Below, piece by piece: positions 1-6,626 of a stretch of 11,256 nt of DNA (position 1 is the first letter of the stretch; every line of letters starts with the position of its first letter). Source of the stretch: a bacterium (lineage in GTDB: Bacteria; UBP14; UBA6098; JAFGQG01); NCBI GenBank assembly GCA_016930435.1, contig JAFGGQ010000027.1:1-11256 (forward strand). Reading direction: 5' to 3'. A program made the position numbers and the translations under genes. Below the pieces are notes generated by a model, which worked only from the letters and a program-made list of their open reading frames with translations, searched no databases and was not told the origin of the DNA.

Positions 1-64
1 ATATTTCAGGCATTATAGTTAATTTCAACTGAATTAAACGGGATAATGTTCAGCCTGGAAGCTT

Positions 65-129
65 GAAAAAACGAGGCGGTTGAAAACACTGGCAGGGATC
101 AGGGGAAAAAACTCCACCCTTCTAACCGC
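65..129 (-). terminator. possible weak terminator after the last rhodanese gene
   Basis: On the minus strand a 6-bp stem (GCGGTT at 129-124 with AACCGC at 81-76) is followed four bases later by a run of six T (70-65). The loop is long (42 nt), so this is weak for an intrinsic terminator. It lies about 30 nt after the stop of the lipoprotein rhodanese, where an operon end would be expected. Nothing else convincing is seen in 1-160. Confidence 0.25.
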
Positions 130-160
130 ATTCAGGATCGGTTATAAACTCAAAAGAACC

Positions 161-1132
161 CTATAGAGCGCCGCCGCTCTCGTAAGCGTAGTTGTAGGAT
201 CCAGTCCATTTATTGCTGGTCAAATCATTGTAGATCATCGCATTTACTCCATATTTAATGCTTTTAGCATCGAAACCTAATACGGTGAGGTAGGCAGTTA
301 CAAAGGAGGAGGTTTGTCCGGTCCAGCAATAAGTGACTATCGTTTCATCGGGGTCAAGATTCCCGAATCCGTCGGCAGCGATGGTCAGGTTCTCCTTGAT
401 GCGGTATGCACCAATAATATGGCCGTATATATTCACATCAATTTGCACCCAATAGTTATTAATGAAATAACTGGCAGGAAAGACTAATACATCCATAGCA
501 TTAATTCCCTTGAATCCATCCGCCAGCATTACCGCAATCCTTTCATGCAATATACCATCTCCGTCTTCGGCTGTAGTGATAAATCCAGGATAATTAAAGG
601 TTTGTACGTTCTCTACAGGATCGGTACTCCAGTTAGAATGACCTAATGCTATATTACCGGTATTGGTGCTCCATTTATCAAAATCGCCATGCCAGGAACT
701 CATCCCGAACTTCAAGCTCATCGCATCAGGATACCCTCCCAGGCGAAGCGCGACCACGGCATGAGCAGCAGATTGACCAGTATAACAAACAACAAGAATC
801 GGCAAGCCATAAAGGTTATTCTGAGCTTCCTCTAAAACCTGGCCTAAAGTAGTATTTACCGCCCCGGGAATATGTCCTCGTTGAAAAGCAGTATCGGCTC
901 TGATATCCATAATGTAATAGGAATCCTCACTTCCATGAACAGTGGGTGCATCAATTATCCAGCCACTTAATATATCGTCCAGATCCATATTATTTGAAGA
1001 CAGATAAGAGGTTAGTGTTTCAAAAGCATCGCTGTTGTGTTCCTCTGCTAAATCAATGCATCCACCGGTTAATACCAGTATAGCAATGCAGATTTTTATA
1101 AGGGGATAGTATATCCACTTCTTATTTCCCAA
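161..1132 (-). CDS. lipoprotein with two rhodanese modules
   Basis: Likely envelope sulfurtransferase that carries sulfane sulfur as a cysteine persulfide. Residues 1-24 form a hydrophobic signal ending LTGG before Cys25, a plausible though imperfect lipobox. The first rhodanese module (about 45-155) has the DIR and GHIPGA motifs and an active loop CYTGQSA at Cys116. The second (about 185-305) has loop CWTGQTS at Cys269, but its N-terminal half is degenerate: GHIIGA is kept, while the usual acidic D-x-R motif is not evident. The start is TTG (1132-1130), chosen because AAAGGAG sits five bases upstream and the signal peptide follows directly. A 148-nt spacer separates it from the NifU-like gene, so it may have its own promoter. 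The overall plan resembles the other lipoprotein rhodanese at 3707-4714. Substrate is not determinable. Family assignment is secure; the function is inferred. Confidence 0.88.
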   Translation of the reverse strand: MGNKKWIYYPLIKICIAILVLTGGCIDLAEEHNSDAFETLTSYLSSNNMDLDDILSGWIIDAPTVHGSEDSYYIMDIRADTAFQRGHIPGAVNTTLGQVLEEAQNNLYGLPILVVCYTGQSAAHAVVALRLGGYPDAMSLKFGMSSWHGDFDKWSTNTGNIALGHSNWSTDPVENVQTFNYPGFITTAEDGDGILHERIAVMLADGFKGINAMDVLVFPASYFINNYWVQIDVNIYGHIIGAYRIKENLTIAADGFGNLDPDETIVTYCWTGQTSSFVTAYLTVLGFDAKSIKYGVNAMIYNDLTSNKWTGSYNYAYESGGAL

Positions 1133-1209
1133 TTTTTCTCCTTTATTCGGTGCAAAACGATTTTCAGGTAGATTTCGTGAATAAAATTAAAATACGGTTT
1201 GAGTTATTA

Positions 1210-1246
1210 TAATGATTGTAATAAAAGATATTTTCCCCAATCATTA
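1210..1246. repeat. 9-bp inverted repeat upstream of the 161-1132 gene
   Basis: TAATGATTG (1210-1218) and CAATCATTA (1238-1246) are perfect inverted copies with a 19-nt spacer. On the minus strand the downstream arm partly overlaps a TATAAT hexamer (1211-1206), with no good -35 found upstream. It could be an operator over a promoter, or a chance dyad in AT-rich DNA. Confidence 0.3.
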
Positions 1247-1280
1247 GTAGAAATAATAAAAACCAAGTGTTATCGAAAGA

Positions 1281-1505
1281 TCAGCCCAGTTCTACCTTGG
1301 AGATCTCGGGTATCTGCAATTTAAGCTCTTTTTCTATGAACATCAGCAGGGTGATCCTGGAAAGAGGACAACATTCACAGGCCCCGTAAACCCGGACTAA
1401 CACTAAATTATTATCCGCAATTTCAACGAGTTCAACACTGCATCCGTTTGGAGCAATCTTTGGCTGGATAGACTGCTCAAGTATCCTTTCGATTTTCTCG
1501 CGCAT
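1281..1505 (-). CDS. NifU C-terminal-domain-like protein
   Basis: A stand-alone 74-residue protein matching the NifU C-terminal (Nfu-type) domain, which in characterised members binds a transient [4Fe-4S] cluster at a CxxC pair and delivers it to target proteins. The helical N-terminus (EKIERILEQSIQPKIAPNG) leads into a beta segment and then the motif GACECCP, giving Cys43 and Cys46 as the CxxC pair with an extra Cys45 between them. Another cysteine, Cys22, replaces part of the usual acidic GGD region. It has no signal peptide, so it should be cytoplasmic although its neighbours are exported. Start ATG at 1505 has a modest AGAGG upstream. It could serve maturation of the nearby iron-sulfur proteins or act as a sulfur acceptor; the second idea is speculation. 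Confidence 0.82.
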   Translation of the reverse strand: MREKIERILEQSIQPKIAPNGCSVELVEIADNNLVLVRVYGACECCPLSRITLLMFIEKELKLQIPEISKVELG

Positions 1506-1546
1506 TAATGCCTCTGGCTATTTTCAATATTGATACCGATCCACCG

Positions 1547-1576
1547 AGGGGGAGGAATTCGGTGATTCCTCCCCCT
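1547..1576. repeat. strong GC-rich hairpin after the sulfurtransferase gene
   Basis: A perfect 12-bp inverted repeat (1547-1558 with 1565-1576) with a 6-nt loop lies 13 bases past the stop of the sulfurtransferase gene and 41 bases before the NifU-like start. No T-run follows on either strand, so it is not a classical intrinsic terminator. It may act as an mRNA 3'-end stabiliser, a processing site, or a U-tract-less terminator. Confidence 0.6.
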
Positions 1577-1589
1577 GATCAGAAATAGA

Positions 1590-2462
1590 TTATTCTACCG
1601 GGTTGGCGCTGTCAGCGGTCCACTCGTACATTGCGCCGTCATAAACTTTAACATTGGAGTATCCCAGAATATCTTTCAGAACCATAAATACGCCTCCGGC
1701 TCTGATGCTGGTTTCACAATATAGGATGACTTCTTTATCAGAAGATACGCCAGCGCCTTTGAATATCTTTTCGAGTTCCTCTTTAGGTTTCAAGGTTCCC
1801 TTTTTCTCATCAAAACAGAGTTTGTATTCCAGATTTATTGCGCCGGGGATATGGCCTTTACGTGTGATTTCACCCTTCTCGCCATCGTATTCCTCTTTGC
1901 TGCGGACATCGACTAAGACTGCGCCGGCATCCTTGTAATGGGCTTTCATGTAATCTGTATCCACAAAAATGGCAGCGTTAGGCTTGGCATTGAAAGTAAC
2001 AGCATTGATTTCAGGAAGATCCCCTGTAACTGGTTTACGCGCAGCTTGCCACATTTTCATACCGCCGTCCATATACCATACGTTCTCGGCTCCCAGGTAG
2101 GAAAGGATATAATATATTCTACCTGCGGCGATGTTATCTCCGCCATCGTAAACGATTATAGTATTGGTTTCGGAGATGCCTTTTGCGCCCAACATTTTAG
2201 CGATTTCAAGAGGATCGATCAGAATACCAATCATATCCCCAGCTTTATAGAAATCCTTATGATTGACGTTTACAGCGCCTTTAATATGCACTTTGGAGTA
2301 GTCATCCGGAGTCCTTGCGGAGACGAAGACAACTCCCTCTTTATCCATCAGGTCTGCTGCATCTTTAGCACTGATGATTCCTTTACCGGCATAGGCGAAG
2401 GAAACAGCAACTAAGAGCAACCCTATGATGATCGGTGCATTTCTTCTGAGCATGTTTCTCAT
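1590..2462 (-). CDS. exported two-domain thiosulfate sulfurtransferase (rhodanese)
   Basis: A tandem-domain sulfurtransferase of the TST/SseA type, 290 residues, near the usual size of that family plus a signal. Residues 1-25 form a Sec signal (RR near the start, hydrophobic core, AYA before Gly26), so it acts in the periplasm. The N-terminal domain (about 28-150) is the usual non-catalytic partner, with Asp106 where the active cysteine would be (VYDGGDN). The C-terminal domain (about 163-285) carries DVR (185-187), GHIPGA (203-208) and the active loop CETSIRA at Cys249. That loop differs from the CG-S/T-GVTA loop of mercaptopyruvate enzymes, so thiosulfate or polysulfide is a likelier donor. 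Start ATG at 2462 has AAGGAGG five bases away. It lies 32 nt after the porin stop, probably co-transcribed. Confidence 0.9.
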   Translation of the reverse strand: MRNMLRRNAPIIIGLLLVAVSFAYAGKGIISAKDAADLMDKEGVVFVSARTPDDYSKVHIKGAVNVNHKDFYKAGDMIGILIDPLEIAKMLGAKGISETNTIIVYDGGDNIAAGRIYYILSYLGAENVWYMDGGMKMWQAARKPVTGDLPEINAVTFNAKPNAAIFVDTDYMKAHYKDAGAVLVDVRSKEEYDGEKGEITRKGHIPGAINLEYKLCFDEKKGTLKPKEELEKIFKGAGVSSDKEVILYCETSIRAGGVFMVLKDILGYSNVKVYDGAMYEWTADSANPVE

Positions 2463-2494
2463 TATACCTCCTTGGTTAATATAGATTTAAAGTA

Positions 2495-3586
2495 CTACTG
2501 AAATCTTGCCTGGAATTGGATCAGTATCTCATCGTTCCGAAGATCAACTCCATCGGTGGCGAGATAATCGGCGACATAACGGTAGTTGACCTGAATCCGT
2601 GACCACTCGTTAATAAAGTAATTGAAGCCAAAGGTAATAATGGAATATTCATTATTATCCACGTTGTTGTCCGGATCGAACATTTCATATTTAATGATCG
2701 GTTGCAGGTTCCATGGGGTCATATACATAGCCTGTACGAATAAACCGCTGCTCTTTGTGGTATCCGGTGTTCCGGGAACGAAAGATGTATCGATGTGGGT
2801 TCCGGAACAGTCGGTTGTAGTATCAATAACAGTCATCCCTTGAGTTTCGGGTTTTTTGAAGTCGCCCATAATATATTCACCCTGGAGAAGGAAGTCCTTG
2901 TATTTAAGCTGTAATTCGCCACCGAAGTTGGTTATTTTGTTATCCTCTTCCAGTTTTCCCGTCGGTTTGGAGTTGCCCATATTAAAGCTGCCGCCCAGAG
3001 AAGCATATTCGATGGGTGATAATACTACTCTGCCGACGATATTCTTGCCGTCGTTATCGTCCCTGACACCCATTCCATTACCGTTTAATACAGCAAAGTT
3101 ATAGGACACCAGGTCATTATAATGGCCCATCAGCCATAGTCCAAGATCCCTCTGTGGTCCGGCTAACTCCTCCACAACCATGGACCTTTTGATGGTAAAC
3201 AATCCTGAGCAGGCAGTATTCTGTTCGAGGCTGAATGGAGACTTATTCTGTCCAACAGAAATTTTCAGATAAGGATCAAACCGTGTATAGGTAAAAATAC
3301 CGTCCAATACGCCAGGGTTTCCCAGGAATGGGCTCAGCTCAAGGCAGAGATAATAATTCACGTCATAAATCAGATCGCCAAACATGGCTATTCGCGCTCT
3401 TCTCATGGTGAATGACCAGTCATAAGCGGTATCCGCTGCAGTTTGTTTTATCTCCACTTCGGGTTGAAAGAATCCGGCAATATTCAATCCTTCATCTCCA
3501 CCGCCTCCCATACAACCCTGGGCATAGACCATACCTGCGCTTAACAAAAAGCTCAATAGTATTATTAGTAGAATTGGTTTTTTCAT
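2495..3586 (-). CDS. phosphate-selective porin O/P-like outer-membrane channel
   Basis: A predicted outer-membrane beta-barrel of the OprO/OprP type, 363 residues. It begins with a signal peptide (lysines, hydrophobic stretch, VYA near residue 22) and a short glycine-rich segment. Family features include the paired-arginine region MRRARIAMFGD (about 61-71), FSLEQNT in the early barrel, and alternating aromatic strands to a C-terminal strand ending ARFQ, with phenylalanine penultimate. Barrels of this family let anions across the outer membrane; OprP itself prefers phosphate. Setting among rhodanese genes suggests an anionic sulfur compound such as thiosulfate or polysulfide, which is inference. 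Cys25, just after the signal, is unusual but lacks a lipobox. Start ATG at 3586 has AAGGA seven bases upstream, preceded by a large hairpin. Confidence 0.82.
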   Translation of the reverse strand: MKKPILLIILLSFLLSAGMVYAQGCMGGGGDEGLNIAGFFQPEVEIKQTAADTAYDWSFTMRRARIAMFGDLIYDVNYYLCLELSPFLGNPGVLDGIFTYTRFDPYLKISVGQNKSPFSLEQNTACSGLFTIKRSMVVEELAGPQRDLGLWLMGHYNDLVSYNFAVLNGNGMGVRDDNDGKNIVGRVVLSPIEYASLGGSFNMGNSKPTGKLEEDNKITNFGGELQLKYKDFLLQGEYIMGDFKKPETQGMTVIDTTTDCSGTHIDTSFVPGTPDTTKSSGLFVQAMYMTPWNLQPIIKYEMFDPDNNVDNNEYSIITFGFNYFINEWSRIQVNYRYVADYLATDGVDLRNDEILIQFQARFQ

Positions 3587-3604
3587 CTCTATTCCTTGTA
3601 AATT

Positions 3605-3641
3605 ATAGAGGTAAAGATAGTATTTCTATCTCTACCTCTAT
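3605..3641. repeat. long hairpin in the leader of the porin gene
   Basis: Arms 3605-3619 and 3627-3641 are inverted copies with one mismatch in 15, extended by one inner G-C pair, leaving a 5-nt loop. The hairpin ends 18 nt before the porin start codon on the minus strand. The following bases are AATTTACAAGG, too few T for a clear terminator. It may stabilise the porin mRNA, control its translation or attenuate read-through from the upstream rhodanese. Confidence 0.6.
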
Positions 3642-3706
3642 TTTCTATTAATAATTCATATAATGTCTAAATGCTCATTTCTATTAACATTACAGCATTC
3701 AGTTGA

Positions 3707-4714
3707 CTACGGAGTGTCACCGGTATTCACTTCGTAGTCTCCCCAATCATCCTCATTAAAGGGATTACTTGCCCTGACATCAGCATTATTGGTCCAGGAC
3801 ATGATACCCCATTTCAGGTTTTTAGCTGTATAGCCTAACAGGTTCAATACAGTAGCAGCATATCCGCCAGTATGGCCGGTATAGCAATAAACCACGATGG
3901 TTCGGTCTGTAGGCAGTTTTTTCAGTTCAAGCGTATCTGAAGCTAAATCACTCCAGGGAATATTATATGCGCCCGGGATATGACCTATGGCATAATGCGT
4001 CGCGGATCTTACGGAGAGCACAAAGGGATCATTATCCTCATCTCCGTCATTAAGAAGGGAATCCAGATCGGCGGCAGTTATGGTCAATGGTACTGATGCC
4101 TGGGTTAAATAATCTTCCGCTGCCTGACGGGCAACTTCATTTATGCCGCCCTCAAGGGTCTTGAGAACGGTAAGTTTATCCGCATCATACACTTCTTTCC
4201 ATGGAATGTTCTCAGCCCCCGGGATATGACCTATAGCATAATGCGTCGCGCTCCGTACGCTCAATATCTGGGACCTTTCCTCCCCATTGATTTCGTCATA
4301 CAGGGTAATCGCAGAATATGTAACCGGGTCAATAGAATTCAGAGCATCATCCAGAATACCCAGTAATTCACTATCGAAATCGGGTAGATCATTATCAGCA
4401 GGATAGTCTTCAATTGTAGTTTCTGTTGCAGCGCCTATGCATTCTGTTTCTGTATAGGGGCTTGTAGCCCTGACATCCTCGTCTTTGGTCCAGGACATGA
4501 TCCCGAATCTTAAATTGGAAGCGTCATAGCCCATGGCTTTCAGGCACATAGTTGCCGCAGCACCACTATGCCCGGTATAGCAATATACGACCACTTTGTC
4601 GGTTAATGTAGGTTCATCGGGTTCTTCAGCTTCCTCTTTACAGCTCATGAACAAGCAAAAAGATAAACCCACTATCAAGGTAACAAGTATGGTCATCCAT
4701 CTTTTTTTAAACAT
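3707..4714 (-). CDS. lipoprotein with permuted plus normal rhodanese modules
   Basis: Envelope lipoprotein, 335 residues. The signal has a hydrophobic core and LFMSC lipobox, lipid Cys25. Only about 20 residues later comes a rhodanese C-terminal half with active loop CYTGHSG (Cys45) and GIMSWT. Then follows a rhodanese N-terminal half (SVR and GHIPGA at 152-167) with no catalytic loop after it. A complete module follows (about 209-310), with SVR, GHIPGA and loop CYTGHTG at Cys277. The halves therefore occur in the order C-N-N-C, so the first module looks circularly permuted. I chose ATG at 4714 because AGGAG (4724-4720) is spaced five bases from it but overlaps the in-frame GTG at 4720. Two catalytic cysteines suggest sulfur transfer at the membrane; donor and acceptor are unknown. 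It is 111 nt from the upstream gene. Confidence 0.87.
   Translation of the reverse strand: MFKKRWMTILVTLIVGLSFCLFMSCKEEAEEPDEPTLTDKVVVYCYTGHSGAAATMCLKAMGYDASNLRFGIMSWTKDEDVRATSPYTETECIGAATETTIEDYPADNDLPDFDSELLGILDDALNSIDPVTYSAITLYDEINGEERSQILSVRSATHYAIGHIPGAENIPWKEVYDADKLTVLKTLEGGINEVARQAAEDYLTQASVPLTITAADLDSLLNDGDEDNDPFVLSVRSATHYAIGHIPGAYNIPWSDLASDTLELKKLPTDRTIVVYCYTGHTGGYAATVLNLLGYTAKNLKWGIMSWTNNADVRASNPFNEDDWGDYEVNTGDTP
3972..4004. repeat. direct repeat copy 1 inside the permuted rhodanese gene
   Basis: A 33-bp stretch matching 4218-4250 at 32 of 33 positions, 246 bp apart and in the same frame. It encodes the ATHYAIGHIPG part of the complete rhodanese module near the protein's C-terminus. 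Confidence 0.9.
4218..4250. repeat. direct repeat copy 2 inside the permuted rhodanese gene
   Basis: Partner of 3972-4004, encoding the same segment in the isolated N-terminal half-module. The single difference is a silent third-position change (GCC against GCT). The adjoining five codons encode the same LSVRS residues but use mostly different codons. Confidence 0.9.
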
Positions 4715-4825
4715 TTTCACTCCTGTTAACGTTATGGTTAAAGATTTTTAGAAAATATAGTTCCTTAGATAGTTATCCTCCTTTTAGGTTATATATTACA
4801 GGTCAATATCGCTTTATGTTAAGTT

Positions 4826-5341
4826 TTATCCTCCGCATCCGCCTGAAGATACCGGTGCTTCTTCTTCAACTTCGGCGTCCGGGTCTTCCCACAACCGGTA
4901 ACCTCCTTTAAGGTTTTTTACATTGGTATAGCCCAGTTTAATAAGGGTTTCAGCAGCAAGCGCTCCCCTTTTGCCGCGGTGGCTGTAAACAACGATTTCC
5001 TCGTTTTTTTCGGGCATGAACAGGCCCCAATCATCCCAGAATGATTCATCGCCGATTTTGAATTCCAGATTGCCCCTGGGGATATTGAGTGACCAAGGAA
5101 TATTTCCTTCATCAAATTCGTCTGGTTCTCGAACATCTATAAGGACGAAGATCTCTTCTGCGTCAACTTTAGCGTGAAGTTCATGGCCTGTGATCTCGGG
5201 GAGGCCCATATTTGCTTCCGCTACCATTTCCTTGGCGCTTCCATAGGTTTTAGGGGCATTACCGTCAATACCTGCCCCTCCGCAACCTATAAGGTATGCC
5301 ATTAAAGTGGCCAGGAGTAAGAATAAAAAAGATTTTTTCAT
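4826..5341 (-). CDS. lipoprotein rhodanese lacking catalytic Cys, with GGCGG tail
   Basis: A 171-residue envelope lipoprotein with signal peptide and lipobox ending LIG-Cys20. A single rhodanese domain spans about 48-155: DVRE at 69-72, GNIP in place of GHIPG, and the active loop YSHRGKRG in which Ser120 (AGC) replaces the catalytic cysteine. It cannot be a normal rhodanese. After an acidic linker the protein ends exactly in SSGGCGG, with Cys169. This matches the C-terminal GGCGG arm on which SoxY carries sulfur intermediates, suggesting this protein is a tethered carrier using the rhodanese fold for docking (inference). Cys20 is lipidated, so Cys169 is the only free thiol. Start ATG at 5341 has AAAGGAGG seven bases upstream. 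It lies 13 nt after the YedE gene, so the two are surely co-transcribed. Confidence 0.9.
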   Translation of the reverse strand: MKKSFLFLLLATLMAYLIGCGGAGIDGNAPKTYGSAKEMVAEANMGLPEITGHELHAKVDAEEIFVLIDVREPDEFDEGNIPWSLNIPRGNLEFKIGDESFWDDWGLFMPEKNEEIVVYSHRGKRGALAAETLIKLGYTNVKNLKGGYRLWEDPDAEVEEEAPVSSGGCGG

Positions 5342-5354
5342 CGGTTAGCCTCCT

Positions 5355-6566
5355 TTATATTGCAGAGAATTTCCCTGTTCTCTCGTTCCACTTGACAAAG
5401 AGATACCAGAGTAAAATAATTACCAGCAGAAGTAAAACCGTACCCCAGTATTTGAACACATCGGGCAGGAATACAGTTTTTTGAGCCCATTCCGGCAATA
5501 GATGTGAGAACCCGGGAACGATGAACTTTTTAGAGATAGGGGCCATAAGTATGAATCCCAATCCTGCGAACCAGAGTTTGATCTGTCCTTCTCCTATTCG
5601 CCACAGTGTTCCTACCGCACAGCCTCCGGCGATTACCATCCCAATACCGAAAATAATGCCTCCGATCAGGGCTTTTAGCCAGAAGTGAGGATATACCCAG
5701 GTAAGGGCTAACACTCTGGCAGCGCCGGGGGTAGAAGCTCCAACTCCCATATATTTGATTACAGTGAAGCCGAACAGGGTAACCAGCAATGTGAGCATAA
5801 TTGCAACCGGGGCTTCTGATTCACCGGTCATAAAGGGTTCCCGGAATGAACGCGTAACGCAGAAACGGGAGCGTTGACATACCAGTCCAAGAAACAGACC
5901 AATAATAGCGAACCAGGTCAGCACGTTATCATTTTTGAACAGTCTTGATGCGCCGATAAGCAGGAAAGCAAATATGATTACGCCCAGCATTGGTTGCCAT
6001 ATACCTCCCTTACCTTTTGCGGCAAGGATGGTCAGGCTTTTTCCGGAACTCATTTTGGGCAGTTTTTCCATTTCCCACAGCAGGTATCTCAGGGCTAACC
6101 AGGCTCCTATAATGAATCCCAAGCCTATGAAAATAGCCCCGGCGTTCAAAGCGGGGATACCACTGAGAAAACCACCAACTGTGCAACCAATTCCCAGGGT
6201 GCAACCCAATGCCATGAATATCCCGCCGATGAAACCCTTTAACATCTCCCCCGCGGGAGGGATGCGCAGGGCAAATTCTCTGGAGAGCAGGGCTCCCAGC
6301 AATGCTCCCAGCAGGGTCATCGTACCCAGCAATCCATACAAATTATGGTGTACCGGGGCAATATTTTTCAACCCGAATATGCCTATCGCCTGATATAGGT
6401 TCTCACCCCAGTTAATATACGTTCCACTGCCGCCCCAGGGGGATTTAACCAGAAAGAGGCAGATGTTCAGTGTAGCCAGGATAAGGCCTCCTACCCACAT
6501 TGGCCAGCTTTTGCCAAAAAAGGTATTCCATAACTGGCGCCAGGCTCTATTCTTTTTCTCAGACAT
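5355..6566 (-). CDS. yedE: YeeE/YedE-family thiosulfate/sulfur-compound permease
   Basis: Inner-membrane protein of the YeeE/YedE family, 403 residues with about nine to ten hydrophobic segments. A characterised member (TsuA of Spirochaeta thermophila) imports thiosulfate using conserved cysteines. Two pseudo-repeated halves are visible: GCTLGIGCTVGG with Cys122 and Cys128 in the first, and GGCAVGTLWRIGEG with Cys316 in the second. Between them is CQRSRFC (Cys230, Cys236) followed by the family's TRSFREPF signature. These cysteines could pass sulfane sulfur rather than intact thiosulfate. Start ATG at 6566 has TAGGAGG seven bases upstream. It sits between TusA, the likely cytoplasmic acceptor, and the GGCGG lipoprotein on the outer face, which supports sulfur import. 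Substrate is inferred from family and neighbours. Confidence 0.9.
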   Translation of the reverse strand: MSEKKNRAWRQLWNTFFGKSWPMWVGGLILATLNICLFLVKSPWGGSGTYINWGENLYQAIGIFGLKNIAPVHHNLYGLLGTMTLLGALLGALLSREFALRIPPAGEMLKGFIGGIFMALGCTLGIGCTVGGFLSGIPALNAGAIFIGLGFIIGAWLALRYLLWEMEKLPKMSSGKSLTILAAKGKGGIWQPMLGVIIFAFLLIGASRLFKNDNVLTWFAIIGLFLGLVCQRSRFCVTRSFREPFMTGESEAPVAIMLTLLVTLFGFTVIKYMGVGASTPGAARVLALTWVYPHFWLKALIGGIIFGIGMVIAGGCAVGTLWRIGEGQIKLWFAGLGFILMAPISKKFIVPGFSHLLPEWAQKTVFLPDVFKYWGTVLLLLVIILLWYLFVKWNERTGKFSAI

Positions 6567-6626
6567 AAATTTCCTCCTAAATATAAGGATAATGCAGTTG
6601 AAGGGCCTACGTTAGGAAATATTAGT

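Noticed and set aside
1206-1211. TATAAT hexamer on the minus strand upstream of the 161-1132 gene
   Set aside because: No acceptable -35 is found at 16-18 nt; in AT-rich spacers such hexamers are common, so I do not call a promoter.
1938-2414. Open frame of 158 codons on the plus strand
   Set aside because: It is fully antisense to the exported sulfurtransferase, whose frame has clear domains and a signal peptide; the plus-strand translation shows no family features.
3510-3514. Cys25 of the porin as a lipidation site
   Set aside because: The preceding residues AQG do not form a lipobox, and the protein reads as a beta-barrel with a normal signal peptide.
4715-4720. GTG start for the permuted rhodanese lipoprotein
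   Set aside because: The AGGAG ribosome site overlaps this codon; the ATG two codons later has correct spacing.
4777-4784. Strong AAAGGAGG sequence on the minus strand with no gene after it
   Set aside because: No ATG, GTG or TTG lies at a usable distance; it may be a remnant of an older start for the downstream gene, but this cannot be shown.
5935-6393. Open frame of 152 codons on the plus strand
   Set aside because: It lies antisense to the YedE permease and its proline/alanine-rich translation is what the reverse of membrane-segment codons would give.
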